NCBI RefSeq assembly: GCF_009729095.1
Contig: NZ_VTGX01000001.1
Coordinates: 1,488,001 to 1,552,000 of the forward strand
Origin: Mycolicibacterium sp. CBMA 247
GTDB taxonomy: Bacteria; Actinomycetota; Actinomycetes; Mycobacteriales; Mycobacteriaceae
Direction of reading: 5' to 3'
Length of the DNA stretch: 64,000 nt
Shown: one piece after another, positions 33,631 to 42,303 of the stretch
How positions within the stretch are numbered: the first letter of the stretch is position 1
Layout of the letters: each line of letters starts with the position of its first letter
Program-made: the position numbers and the translations under genes
Notes under the pieces: model-generated
Databases searched by the model: none
The model's input: only the letters and a program-made list of their open reading frames with translations
Told to the model about the DNA's origin: nothing

Positions 33631-35517
33631 GTGGACGTAGTCCTCGGGGTGGCGGTCACCGGGCGCGTGGCGCGCTTGGCCATGATCGGTGCGCCCGCCA
33701 GTGGCGGCCAGGTTCTGGATCAGTACGCGCTCGACCTGCCCGACGATCTGATGGCCGAAATGTCTGAGCTGGCCGAGACCATCATCAGCACCTATCGCGC
33801 GGTGGCCGAATCGGGTAACCAGATCGCCGCGACGCGCCTGTGTCTGCCCGACACAACAGCCGCCGACACATTGCGCCAGACGGTCGTCGACGCCGGCGTT
33901 CAGAACGTCGAGGTGGTGACCGAAGCCGAGGCCGCCACAGCACTGGCCCGCAGTGTGGGCGCAGACGCCGCGCTGCTGCTGGCCGACGATGACACCGTGT
34001 CGCTGACGGTGGTCGGCGAAGACGTTGCGGCACACACCTCGACGTTGGCGACCATGCCGATCGGTACGGCTGGGGCTGCCGCCGCCTGCGCAGCGGTGTT
34101 GAAGCGGGCGTCCGCCGTTGAAGCCCCGGGACGGGTCCTGTTGGTCGGCCAGCGACTCGATCTTGATTCCGTTGCGGCAGAGCTTCGTTCGACGGCACCG
34201 GTCGAGGTGGCGCCGGACGCGGGCTATGCGATCGCCCGCGGGGCGGCGCAACTGGTCGGCGATTCCGCACCGGCCGGTGCGGCGACCCAGATGGCGCCTG
34301 CGCTCGATGCGACGCAGATGGCCCCCGCAGCCGAAGCCACGCAGATGGCCCCTGCCGCCGAGGCCACCCAGATGGCGCCCGCCGCCGAGGCCACCCAGAT
34401 GGCGCCGGCCGGCGCGGACGCCGCGGTCGGGCCAGATCTGGCGTACTCGCAGGAACCCGAGGACGCACCCTGGGCCGACGAGATGCCGATGGACGCCGTC
34501 GGCGAGTTCGTCCCCGAACAGGAAGAGGACGCGGACTACACGACGATCATCGCGCCGCCGGCTCCACGAATGCTGCTGATGGGCAGTGCCTTGGCATTTG
34601 TGGTGGTCAGCTTCGCCACGCTGGCCGTCACGGTCGCGATCAACGTCCGGCCCGCGGCCGATGTGCGAGCGCAGCCCGCCCCCGCCCAGCAGTCGGACAC
34701 TGTCCCCGGCCGCTACCTTCCTCCGGTTCCGCACCAGCCGGATCCGGTGGCACTGCCCGTCTCGGTGCTGACGCCGCCGCCCGCCGCTCCGGCCGCGCCC
34801 ATGGTGCGCTCAGGTACCGGTGACCAACCGGTCAACCAGGCACCTCCGGTGGCGCCGCCTGCCGCACCACCGGTCGCGCCGGCTCCCCCACCCGTCGAGG
34901 TTCCACCGGCGCCGGTTCCGCTGCCCGTGCCCATTCCGATCCCGATCCCGATCCCCCCGGTCGTGTGGCCGACATTGCCGCCGCCGTGGGTTCCGACGAC
35001 TACTCCGACAACACCGCCGACGACGACGGCACCACCGACGACTACCACCGTGCCGACCACGACGCCCCCGCCAACGACGACCACCACGGTGCCGACCACG
35101 ACGGCACCACCGACGACTACCGCGCCGCCGACCACGACGGCACCCCCGACCACGACGGCACCCCCGCCTCCGACCACAACCGTGGCACCGACCCATACGT
35201 CCGCTGAGCAGACGGTGCCTCCGATCGAGGCGCCGACCCACACCGCACCGGCTTACACGGCCCCGGTCGAACAGCCCGTGACTCAGGCTCCGGCAACCCA
35301 AGCCCCGGCAGAGCCGCTGTACCCGCAGTACCCGTCCGGCGGCGGGGCATCGTCGGGTGGCGGTTCATCGTCGGGTGGCGGTTCATCGTCAGGTGGCGGT
35401 GGGTCGTCGGGTGGCGGTTCATCGTCAAGCGGCGGTGGGTCCTCCAGCGGCGGCAGCTTCGGTGGTGGCAGCGGCTCCGGTGGCTCGCCGGCGACGACGA
35501 TGCCCGTCAGCCCATAG
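33631..35517 (+). CDS. DUF7159-type protein with ATQMAP repeats and mucin-like tail
   Basis: 628 aa, GTG after GAGGAG. Residues 1-205 are the DUF7159-like domain (MDVVLGVAVTGRVARLAMIG). Five ATQMAPA units follow (about 220-265), an acidic stretch with EEDADYTTIIAPPAP, and one membrane helix (about 312-332). The outer part is low-complexity: Pro/Val runs with PIPIPIPIPP, long TTTPPTTT tracts, and a final Ser/Gly array (SSGGGSSSGGG). ATQMAP-type repeats with acidic contexts recall phosphorylation sites of mycobacterial Ser/Thr kinases, but that is inference. Paralogue of the gene at 27276. Confidence 0.75.
   Translation: MDVVLGVAVTGRVARLAMIGAPASGGQVLDQYALDLPDDLMAEMSELAETIISTYRAVAESGNQIAATRLCLPDTTAADTLRQTVVDAGVQNVEVVTEAEAATALARSVGADAALLLADDDTVSLTVVGEDVAAHTSTLATMPIGTAGAAAACAAVLKRASAVEAPGRVLLVGQRLDLDSVAAELRSTAPVEVAPDAGYAIARGAAQLVGDSAPAGAATQMAPALDATQMAPAAEATQMAPAAEATQMAPAAEATQMAPAGADAAVGPDLAYSQEPEDAPWADEMPMDAVGEFVPEQEEDADYTTIIAPPAPRMLLMGSALAFVVVSFATLAVTVAINVRPAADVRAQPAPAQQSDTVPGRYLPPVPHQPDPVALPVSVLTPPPAAPAAPMVRSGTGDQPVNQAPPVAPPAAPPVAPAPPPVEVPPAPVPLPVPIPIPIPIPPVVWPTLPPPWVPTTTPTTPPTTTAPPTTTTVPTTTPPPTTTTTVPTTTAPPTTTAPPTTTAPPTTTAPPPPTTTVAPTHTSAEQTVPPIEAPTHTAPAYTAPVEQPVTQAPATQAPAEPLYPQYPSGGGASSGGGSSSGGGSSSGGGGSSGGGSSSSGGGSSSGGSFGGGSGSGGSPATTMPVSP
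35000..35500. repeat. Low-complexity Thr/Pro and Gly/Ser coding tracts
   Basis: Two arrays lie inside the DUF7159-type gene: ACGACx/CCGCCG-type units coding Thr/Pro (about 35000-35190), and ggtggcggttcatcgtcg-type units coding Gly/Ser (about 35337-35490). Both should be length-variable between strains. Confidence 0.7.
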
Positions 35518-35607
35518 GCGCTTGCCCCGAATTGTGAGCGCCGTTTTCCGGCCTGCGGACGTGGATACCTTGGAAGTGGATGTCCGTCGCGCGAAAGGAA
35601 GGCTGTA

Positions 35608-35832
35608 GTGGCCAAGAAGCGCTGGAATGACCTGTCCCCCACCACCAAGACGACCGTCATCGCGATGGTCGCCGTCGACGCCGGGCTGCGGGCCTGGGCC
35701 CTGCGCGACCTCGCCGGCCGCCAGGCAAACCAGACCAACGGACCCAAATGGCTGTGGGGCAGTGCCCTCGGATTGATCGGCACCGCGGGCGTGCTGCCGG
35801 TGGCCTATCTGATCGCCGGGCGCAAGTCCTGA
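35608..35832 (+). CDS. Conserved small membrane protein, 74 aa
   Basis: GTG at 35608 after GAAAGGAAG. It begins MAKKRWNDLSPTTKTTVIAM and has two hydrophobic segments (about 14-30 and 48-68) separated by GRQANQTNGPKWLWG. This is the pattern of short conserved actinobacterial membrane proteins with no assigned role. It lies 90 nt after the DUF7159-type gene, same strand. Confidence 0.72.
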   Translation: MAKKRWNDLSPTTKTTVIAMVAVDAGLRAWALRDLAGRQANQTNGPKWLWGSALGLIGTAGVLPVAYLIAGRKS

Positions 35833-35973
35833 CCTAGCGGCCGGGCACCACCCTCAGTCGGCTCAAGTCCCCACGGTGATGTCGCGCCGAGTTACCCAGA
35901 AACTCGAACGTGTGTTCTAATGCTTCTCACCGCCAGCCCGCTCATTGCGGGCGATGTTGAGAAGGAGTTCGCC

Positions 35974-36429
35974 GTGACGATGACTGTAGACACTCAGGTA
36001 GCAGAAGCGTCGCCTACCGACGCCGACACTCCCGACGTCGTGGCCCCTTCTGTTCAGAGCACCTCGCCCGGGAGCGAGCCGGCGCCCGACGCGCCGGCCT
36101 CTGAAGCTTCTGCCCAGGAGAAGCCCCGGAAGGCTCCGGCCAAAAAAGCGGTCGGCAAGAAAACCAAGACTCTCGAGCTGACCCTCACCGTCACCGGTAC
36201 CGCCGACGGCGAATGGCGCGCCGAACTCAAGCAGGGCACCACCTACCTGGCCCGCGACATCGCGGTCGCGGCCGCCGCCGTCTCCCGTGCGGCCAAGGAA
36301 CTGCACGAGGATCTCTCCACCCCGATCGACGAGATAATCGAGGAGGCACGCTCCCAGCAGGCCGCCAGGGTCGCCGCCCTCGAAGCCGAGCTCGAAGCTG
36401 CCCGCAAGGTCCTCGCCGACTTGGACTGA
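35974..36429 (+). CDS. DUF6319-family protein
   Basis: 151 aa. The GTG at 35974 has GAGAAGGAG in front; an upstream ATG at 35920 has no such site. The N-terminal 60 residues are Ala/Pro/Glu/Lys-rich and disordered. Residues about 65-105 make a small folded unit (KTLELTLTVTGTADGEWRAE), and the rest is a coiled coil with AARVAALEAELEAARKVLAD. The basic stretch PRKAPAKKAVGKKTK could bind nucleic acid. Function unknown. A strong hairpin terminator follows. Confidence 0.72.
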   Translation: MTMTVDTQVAEASPTDADTPDVVAPSVQSTSPGSEPAPDAPASEASAQEKPRKAPAKKAVGKKTKTLELTLTVTGTADGEWRAELKQGTTYLARDIAVAAAAVSRAAKELHEDLSTPIDEIIEEARSQQAARVAALEAELEAARKVLADLD

Positions 36430-36452
36430 GGTCCTTGAACCCTCAAACCAAT

Positions 36453-36478
36453 CAGGCCCCCTCCGAAGAGGGGGCCTG
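36453..36478. terminator. Bidirectional hairpin terminator
   Basis: Perfect 11-bp stem CAGGCCCCCTC / GAGGGGGCCTG with a CGAA tetraloop, between the DUF6319 gene (plus) and tRNA-Tyr (minus). It has no long T run, as is usual for mycobacteria. Confidence 0.75.
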
Positions 36479-36485
36479 ACTTTGG

Positions 36486-36568
36486 TGGCAGATGCAGGAT
36501 TCGAACCTGCGTAGGCGTAAGCCGACGGATTTACAGTCCGCTCCCATTGGCCGCTCGGGCAATCTGCC
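36486..36568 (-). tRNA. tRNA-Tyr (GTA)
   Basis: The minus strand begins GGCAGATTGCCCGAGCGG and folds as a class II tRNA with a long variable arm, anticodon loop CTGTAAA, TTCGAAT T-loop and acceptor partner ATCTGCC. The discriminator A at 36486 is followed by an encoded CCA (to 36483). The GTA anticodon reads tyrosine codons. Confidence 0.95.
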
Positions 36569-36677
36569 GGGTTTCGCGCCGCCCCGTTTCCGGTTTGGTG
36601 CGACTAGCAGGGTACAACGAGGATGTACCTAAGTTACAAACCGGCAGCATTCACCGAGGGAAGAGGAGGGGCGTCCG

Positions 36678-37169
36678 ATGGCAGATTCCAGCTTCGACGT
36701 CGTCAGCAAGGTCGACCGTCAGGAGGTCGATAACGCTCTCAACCAGGCCGCCAAGGAACTATCCACTCGGTTCGACTTCCGCGGCACCGAAACCAGCATC
36801 GCCTGGAAGGGCGAAGAGGTGATCGAACTCACCTCCACCACCGAGGAGCGGGTCAAGGCCGCTGTCGACGTGTTCAAGGAAAAACTCGTCCGCCGGGATA
36901 TCTCGATGAAGGCCTTCGACGCCGGTGAACCACAGGCCAGCGGCAAGACCTACAAGGTGTCCGGCGACATCAAGCAGGGCATCAGCAGCGAGCAGGCGAA
37001 GAAGATCACCAAGATCATCCGCGACGAGGGCCCCAAGGGCGTCAAGGCGCAGATCCAGGGCGAAGAGATCCGGGTCAGCTCCAAGAAGCGCGACGACCTG
37101 CAGGCCGTTCAGGCTCTGCTCCGTGGCGCCGACCTCGACGTGGCACTGCAGTTCGTCAACTACCGGTAG
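36678..37169 (+). CDS. YajQ/UPF0234 nucleotide-binding protein
   Basis: 163 aa, ATG after GAGGGAAGAGGAGGGG. The whole length fits the YajQ family: [20 protein letters not shown] at the start, [17 protein letters not shown], the middle [20 protein letters not shown] and the end [15 protein letters not shown]. Family members bind nucleotides, and in Xanthomonas a relative binds cyclic di-GMP; the mycobacterial role is unclear. The M. tuberculosis orthologue is Rv0566c, near gpdA1 as here. Confidence 0.9.
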   Translation: MADSSFDVVSKVDRQEVDNALNQAAKELSTRFDFRGTETSIAWKGEEVIELTSTTEERVKAAVDVFKEKLVRRDISMKAFDAGEPQASGKTYKVSGDIKQGISSEQAKKITKIIRDEGPKGVKAQIQGEEIRVSSKKRDDLQAVQALLRGADLDVALQFVNYR

Positions 37170-37174
37170 CGCCG

Positions 37175-37227
37175 AACGTGAACTAGATCGCGAGATACCT
37201 CGAAAATCTCCCGATCTTCTTCACGTT
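37175..37227. terminator. Long bidirectional hairpin
   Basis: Outer arms AACGTGAA / TTCACGTT and inner arms GATCGCGAGAT / ATCTCCCGATC (one mismatch) form a 53-nt stem-loop between the convergent yajQ gene and the end of the mce unit. It would stop transcripts from both sides. Confidence 0.65.
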
Positions 37228-37241
37228 GGGCGCCAAGTGGC

Positions 37242-38027
37242 TCAGCCGCCGTACTGCGGCTGCAGCACCGGGCCGAGCGCCGAGAGCGGGATGTGCGCCT
37301 GCACGGTGCCGCCGTCCATCGACCACTGCATCACGCCCGGCGTGAAGTCGACCGGGGAGTCACGGCCGACCGGATAGTCGGGCATGTAGAGGATCAACTC
37401 GTCGGGGGTCAGCGCCCAGGCCTTGTACCCGCCCGAGTAGACCTTGTCCGGTGTCCAGCGCTCCGGCACGAACGGATAGCTACCGGGTTGATGGGGCGGC
37501 GGCGCCGCATCCAGGGCCTGCTGGACGAACGGCTGCGCCAGCGGCGGTATCCCGGTGAGCGGGTCGACCCCGGGCTTCATCAGATCGGCCAACCGCAGTT
37601 GGCGGCCCTGGCCCATGTCGAACGTGAAGGTGCGATAGGCATTGTTGAAGTCGGGTCCGTCGGCGTGATAGGTCTCGCGGAAGACGGCCGACAGCGTGTT
37701 GCCGTGCCGGAAGACCTGGTAGTTGCTCTCGCCGAAACTGTCTGCGGCCATGGACTTGCCGACCCGCTTCCAGTTGTTCACCAGCGTCGTCAGGTAGTCG
37801 CGGACCGCCGGGCCGGCTACCGGGTCGTCGATCAGCTCGCCTGGGATCGCGACCGAGATGTCACGTACCGCATTGCGATCCGAGGGCACGGTCATGTGGC
37901 AGTTCTGCCCGTTCCACTGGCCGGCCAGCCCGTCACAGAACGAGGGGGCCGACGCCGCAGCGGTCGCGGTGGTGCCGGTAACGGCGGCCGCCACCAGGCT
38001 CACCGCACCGATCAGCTTGCGCAGCAT
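37242..38027 (-). CDS. MPT64-like secreted protein (DUF3298/RsiV-type)
   Basis: 261 aa. A signal peptide ends around ATAAASAPSFC, giving an exported protein. It has paired cysteines (SFCDGL, QNCHMTV) and a body with RETYHADGPDFNNAYRTFTF and LRLADLMKPGVDPL, typical of the RsiV/DUF3298 fold to which M. tuberculosis MPT64 belongs. It ends the mce transcription unit 9 nt after mas, so a role in the same envelope process is likely but unproven. Confidence 0.75.
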   Translation of the reverse strand: MLRKLIGAVSLVAAAVTGTTATAAASAPSFCDGLAGQWNGQNCHMTVPSDRNAVRDISVAIPGELIDDPVAGPAVRDYLTTLVNNWKRVGKSMAADSFGESNYQVFRHGNTLSAVFRETYHADGPDFNNAYRTFTFDMGQGRQLRLADLMKPGVDPLTGIPPLAQPFVQQALDAAPPPHQPGSYPFVPERWTPDKVYSGGYKAWALTPDELILYMPDYPVGRDSPVDFTPGVMQWSMDGGTVQAHIPLSALGPVLQPQYGG

Positions 38028-38036
38028 GTCAATACC

Positions 38037-38687
38037 TCAGATGAGTTCGACTTTGCTTGTGCGCCATTGCCCGTCGACCTTCTCCATGGTCATCTTGATC
38101 CGGCTACGGTCGATCCGCGGATCAGGAGCGCTGGTGTTGGACACCGATTGGTCTAGGAACAACAACACCACGACCTTGTCCTTGCCGGCCGACTGCACCG
38201 CCGACTGCAACACCACGCCGTGCGCCGAGGCCTTGTTGTCGATGAGCAGCTGACGCAGCTGCACACTCGATTGCGAATACATGTCCTTGAACTCGCCGGT
38301 GGCACCGGTCAGCACTTGGTTGAAGTTCTCGTCGACCTTGTTGGAGTCGATGCTCGTCAAGATCTGGGCGTAGGCCACTGCGGCATCCTGCGCCTGTGTG
38401 CCGGCCTGCGCCACCAGCTGGGTCTGCCACAGCTTCCAGCCCAGGAATCCCGAAAGTGCCAGTGCGGCAACGAAGACCGTGACCACAGCGCCCACGAGCA
38501 CGGGGCGGCGCCATTCCCGCGCCTTGCCCTCCGCCTCGGGCTCCGCTTCGGCCTTGTCGTCGGACTCGGCCTTGTCGTCCGACACATCCACGGTCTCGGC
38601 CGCTTCGTCGGCCTTGTCCTCGGACTCAGCCTCGAGCTCGGCCTTCTCGTCGTCGGTCTGCTTATCGGTCGTCAGGGTCACCGTCAT
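38037..38687 (-). CDS. Mce-associated membrane protein
   Basis: 216 aa. The first 60 residues are strongly acidic (repeated SDDKAE), then WRRPVLVGAVVTVFVAALAL forms one membrane helix, then an NTF2-like extracytoplasmic domain with VDENFNQVLTGATGEFKDMY and a last strand ending DGQWRTSKVELI. That layout is the Mas family encoded behind mce operons, which helps Mce complex stability in M. tuberculosis. It starts 25 nt after the mceF stop. Confidence 0.85.
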   Translation of the reverse strand: MTVTLTTDKQTDDEKAELEAESEDKADEAAETVDVSDDKAESDDKAEAEPEAEGKAREWRRPVLVGAVVTVFVAALALSGFLGWKLWQTQLVAQAGTQAQDAAVAYAQILTSIDSNKVDENFNQVLTGATGEFKDMYSQSSVQLRQLLIDNKASAHGVVLQSAVQSAGKDKVVVLLFLDQSVSNTSAPDPRIDRSRIKMTMEKVDGQWRTSKVELI

Positions 38688-38711
38688 CTCCTTTGGGTGA
38701 GGTTGGGTGGG

Positions 38712-39962
38712 TTAGCGGGGCGGATCGATCGGGAGGGTCGGGCCACCGTACGGCGTCGGGATGGTGTAGCGGCCGCGGGGAGTCGGGTCGGTGGTGCGCC
38801 CGAGATCGGCCCCCGGGGGCGGGCCTGCCGTGTCGTCCCCCGCCGGGCGTGGCGCGTTCTTGGCACCGCGAACCAGGACGCCGGGATGGTCGTCGCTGCA
38901 GTAGGTGTACATAAAGGGCTCGGGGTAATCGGCCGAGGCAGGTGGCCGGCGCGGGGTCCCGTAGTCACAGGAGTAGCGCGGGTAGATGTCGCCGGTCGCC
39001 CACAGTCCGTTGTCGTGCATGACGCTGCCCAGCGCGTCGAGCAACGAGCTGCGATAGTCCGGGAACAGCGCATGCAGCGCGGGCACCCGCAGGTACAGCA
39101 ATTGCGATGTGCTGGCGAGGCTTCCGAGCAACTGCACCATGGTGTCGGAGTTGTCGGTGAACAAGTTGTCCACGGAGTTCAACGCCCCGGGGGTCTGAGT
39201 TGTGAGCCGGCGGAAGCCGTCACGCATCTTGTTCACCCCGTCGAACGTCGAGCTGAGATTGTCCGACGCCACCACCACGCCGGCGTTCTTGTCCGACACC
39301 AGGTTGAACACCACGCGACTGTTACGCAGCACGCTCACTGTTTCGGGCAGTACCGAATCCAGTGTGGAGAGCAGGAATGTGCCGCCGTCGATGACGTCGG
39401 CAAGCTTGCGGGGGCCGGCCTGCGACATGCTCAGTTCCCGGCGGATCACTTCGAGCTTGTGGACATCGACCTGGGCCAGCGCTCCGTCGGCATCGGCGAG
39501 CAACTGGGCCAGGCTGACCGGCACCGTGGCCTTGCCCAGCCCGATGACGCTGCCGTCGGTCAGATACGGCCCCTCACCCGTGCTCGCCGCGAAGTCGATG
39601 TACTGCTCACCGGCCGGGGACAACCCCGACACCCGCACATCGCTGGACTTCGGGATCGGCACTGCCGAGCTCACGTTCACCACCGCGTTGACCCCGGCGG
39701 GCGTGATGTCGAGCCGTTCCACCCGCCCGACCCGCACGCCGCGCAACGTGACGTCCTGATTCGGCAGCAGGCCCGCGGATTCCGGCAACTGGATGGTGAT
39801 GCGGTAGCTGGAGTCGAACGGCTTGACCCGCAGCGCCCCGATCATCAGGTAGGCGCCGGCCACCACGAGAGTCATCACCAGCGCCGCGGCCGAAAGCCAG
39901 GCGCGCCGCCGGTATCCGGCCCGGACCAGGCCCACCACGAAGTCTGCGAGCGCCCCGATCAT
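38712..39962 (-). CDS. mceF: MceF-family protein
   Basis: 416 aa, ATG overlapping the mceE stop by 4 nt. One N-terminal helix (about 18-36) and an MCE domain (about 40-130, SYRITIQLPESAGLLPNQDV, RVGRVERLDITPAGVNAVVN) are followed by a long helical region with heptad pattern. It ends in a Pro/Arg-rich tail. Mce proteins assemble a hexameric tube that carries lipid across the periplasm; F is the last subunit in the usual order A-F. Which lipid this system imports cannot be read from sequence. Confidence 0.88.
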   Translation of the reverse strand: MIGALADFVVGLVRAGYRRRAWLSAAALVMTLVVAGAYLMIGALRVKPFDSSYRITIQLPESAGLLPNQDVTLRGVRVGRVERLDITPAGVNAVVNVSSAVPIPKSSDVRVSGLSPAGEQYIDFAASTGEGPYLTDGSVIGLGKATVPVSLAQLLADADGALAQVDVHKLEVIRRELSMSQAGPRKLADVIDGGTFLLSTLDSVLPETVSVLRNSRVVFNLVSDKNAGVVVASDNLSSTFDGVNKMRDGFRRLTTQTPGALNSVDNLFTDNSDTMVQLLGSLASTSQLLYLRVPALHALFPDYRSSLLDALGSVMHDNGLWATGDIYPRYSCDYGTPRRPPASADYPEPFMYTYCSDDHPGVLVRGAKNAPRPAGDDTAGPPPGADLGRTTDPTPRGRYTIPTPYGGPTLPIDPPR

Positions 39963-41188
39963 CGCGGTGCCTCCACTGGCGGCACCTCACCAGGTGTCTC
40001 AGGAGGAGCCGCGGGAGCCGGCACGATCTCACCGGGCTCCGTCGGGCTGGGGATCACCGGCATCTGAGGCACCGAAGGCCCTCGACCGACCACCCGCTCC
40101 TGCAACCGCAACAACGTGTACTGCAATGAGCCGACCAGCTCGTGCCAGTTGTAACGCTTGGGGCCGTGCAACCCTGAATCACCGCCAAAACCGATATCGG
40201 GAATCGACCCGAGGATCAGCCGGTCGATGCTGGACCGCGTCGAAATAGCATTGCCGGCAGTCGATTTCACCAACGGCGGCATCAACTGGTTGAGCGCGTA
40301 CAGGGAGGCGTCAGGGGCCAGCGCCACATCGTTCCACGCACCCGCCACCTTGTTGGTATCGGCGATCACGCTGCGTCCACTGGTGTCGGTGCCCGCGATC
40401 GACGGAAACTTGCGCAACTGTGCCGAGGTATCGCCGATCTGGGTGATCAGATCGGCGATCTGGGTGGTGTGCTCGGCGAGGGTGTCGGTGGCCGGCCCGG
40501 CCGCGTCCATCAACTCACTGACCGTCTGGTTCTTGTCGTCGATCTGCTTCAGCAGCCGCGACGTCTCGGTCATCGCGGTCGACAGCTGGTCGGAACGTGC
40601 GTTGAGCGTGCCCAGCGTGTGGTTCGTCTTGGCGATCAGATTGCCGAATGCCTGGCCCTGGTCGCCGGTGGCCTTGCCCATGCCGTTGATGATTTTGGTG
40701 AAGTTGCGCACCGCACCGCCGTTGACCAGGATCGCCGCCGAACCCAGCAGCGACTCCACGGTCGCGGCGGCCCGCGTCGAATCCAGGCCGATGGTGTCGC
40801 CATCCTTGAGCAGCGGGGCGTTCGGGTCGACCGGGCTCGGCGGCCTGACCGAGACGAACACATCGCCCAGCGGTGTCGCCGAACGCAGTTCGGCTGTGGT
40901 GCCGCGGGGCAGCCGGACCCCGTCCATGATGCGCAGGGTGGTCACCGCGGTGTAGTTGCTGGCCACCATCGACTCGAGCTCACCCACATCGGCGCCTGCC
41001 AGTTTGACCTTGGCGTTGGCCGGCAGGTTCAACGCGTTGGAGAACACCGCGGTCAACGTGTAGCCGCCCGAGCCGACCCCGGGCGCCGGCAACGGCAGGC
41101 TGGCCAGGCCCTCGGAGGCACATCCCGAAATCGTCAGGCAGGCCGTCATCACCACGGGCAGAACGTATTTGCGTACCGGTCTGATCAT
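39959..41188 (-). CDS. mceE: MceE-family lipoprotein
   Basis: 409 aa from the ATG at 41186-41188. The signal peptide ends in LTISGC, a lipobox, as expected for the E subunit (LprK type). The MCE domain (GGYTLTAVFSNALNLPANAK, VRLPRGTTAELRSATPLGDV) is followed by long helices and a Pro-rich C-terminus. The start overlaps the mceD stop by 4 nt. A longer frame upstream lies within mceD and is rejected because it hides the lipobox. Confidence 0.9.
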   Translation of the reverse strand: MIRPVRKYVLPVVMTACLTISGCASEGLASLPLPAPGVGSGGYTLTAVFSNALNLPANAKVKLAGADVGELESMVASNYTAVTTLRIMDGVRLPRGTTAELRSATPLGDVFVSVRPPSPVDPNAPLLKDGDTIGLDSTRAAATVESLLGSAAILVNGGAVRNFTKIINGMGKATGDQGQAFGNLIAKTNHTLGTLNARSDQLSTAMTETSRLLKQIDDKNQTVSELMDAAGPATDTLAEHTTQIADLITQIGDTSAQLRKFPSIAGTDTSGRSVIADTNKVAGAWNDVALAPDASLYALNQLMPPLVKSTAGNAISTRSSIDRLILGSIPDIGFGGDSGLHGPKRYNWHELVGSLQYTLLRLQERVVGRGPSVPQMPVIPSPTEPGEIVPAPAAPPETPGEVPPVEAPR

Positions 41189-42303
41189 CGCTGTCCCATC
41201 GCCGCCATGCCGTCGAGCATGTAGGACAACCCGAAGTCCGGGCCGAAGTCCTGCACCGTGCCGGTGCTGCAACCCAGCTGTCGCAGCCCCATCATGTTGC
41301 AGACCTCCTTGACGGTCTGCGAATCGAAAAGCACCTTGTCGACCAGAACGTGTGCCCGCAACGAGCCGTTGTTCTTGTCGACGGTGTTGTACAGGTTGTC
41401 CAGCGTCATCGGGGTCAAATCGAGAAACTCCGCCAGGTCACGCTTGTGGTCGACGGTGGTGGTCAGCGCGGTGTTGCCGTTGAGGACAATCTGTTTCACC
41501 TCGTCGCGGTGGGTCTGCAACACCTCCCCCACCTGGGTGATCACCTCGTTGATCTTCTTGCCGGTGCTGCCGCTGCCGAAGTTCTCGTCGGCCAGGATCT
41601 GGCTGAGCTGGCGTACCGTCGAGCCGAATTCCCGCAACGTGGCGTCATTGCGGGTGGCGGCCTCGAACAGCGAACTCAGGTTGCGCACGATCGTGGTGAG
41701 CTGGTCGCGGGTCACCGCACCGCGATCGGCGCTGAGCCGCAACGCGTCCGACAGCTCACCAAGAGCATCCTTCATCTGCTGACCGTTGCCGTCAGCGACC
41801 GCGGCACTGGCGTTGACAATGTCGGCGACCGGTCCGTGGCCCTTGCCGTCGCCCTTCAACGAGGACGACAACTTGTCCAAAACGTCGAGCACCCGCGCGA
41901 ACTCGACCGGAGTCTTGGTGCGGTTGAGGCCGATCGTGTCGTGATTCTGCAGGGTCGGCCCGCCGCGGTACGCCGGTGTCAGCTCGATCTGGCGGTCGGT
42001 GAGTATCGAATTGGAGATGGTGACCGCCTGCGCGTCGGCCGGTACCGACACATCCTTGTCCACCGTGAACTCGACCTCGACGTAGTTCCCCTTGGGGGTG
42101 ATCTTGGTGACACGGCCCACCTGCATACCCAGCACGGCGACCGTATTCCCCTCGTAAAGCCCCGCTGCGCTGTCGAATTGAGCGGTCACCGTGATGGTGT
42201 TGGTTCGGTCCTTCAGAAACCACCAGCCCACGCCGGCCACCGCGGCGATCAGCACCGCGCCGGCCAGGCACAGGGCGAGGAGCTTGCTTCCGAACACCCT
42301 CAT
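41185..42303 (-). CDS. mceD: MceD-family protein
   Basis: 372 aa, ATG at 42301-42303 overlapping the mceC stop by 4 nt. It has an N-terminal helix (LLALCLAGAVLIAAVAGVGW), an MCE domain beginning NTITVTAQFDSAAGLYEGNT with VGRVTKITPKGNYVEVEF, and then an alpha-helical stalk. The C-terminus holds two cysteines (VCNMMGLRQLGCS) as in other Mce subunits. Fourth of six subunits of the transporter. Confidence 0.88.
   Translation of the reverse strand: MRVFGSKLLALCLAGAVLIAAVAGVGWWFLKDRTNTITVTAQFDSAAGLYEGNTVAVLGMQVGRVTKITPKGNYVEVEFTVDKDVSVPADAQAVTISNSILTDRQIELTPAYRGGPTLQNHDTIGLNRTKTPVEFARVLDVLDKLSSSLKGDGKGHGPVADIVNASAAVADGNGQQMKDALGELSDALRLSADRGAVTRDQLTTIVRNLSSLFEAATRNDATLREFGSTVRQLSQILADENFGSGSTGKKINEVITQVGEVLQTHRDEVKQIVLNGNTALTTTVDHKRDLAEFLDLTPMTLDNLYNTVDKNNGSLRAHVLVDKVLFDSQTVKEVCNMMGLRQLGCSTGTVQDFGPDFGLSYMLDGMAAMGQR

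Noticed and set aside
38220..40067. 615-codon plus-strand frame opposite mas, mceF and mceE
   Set aside because: Antisense shadow of high-GC genes; no start signal and His/Arg/Gly-biased composition.
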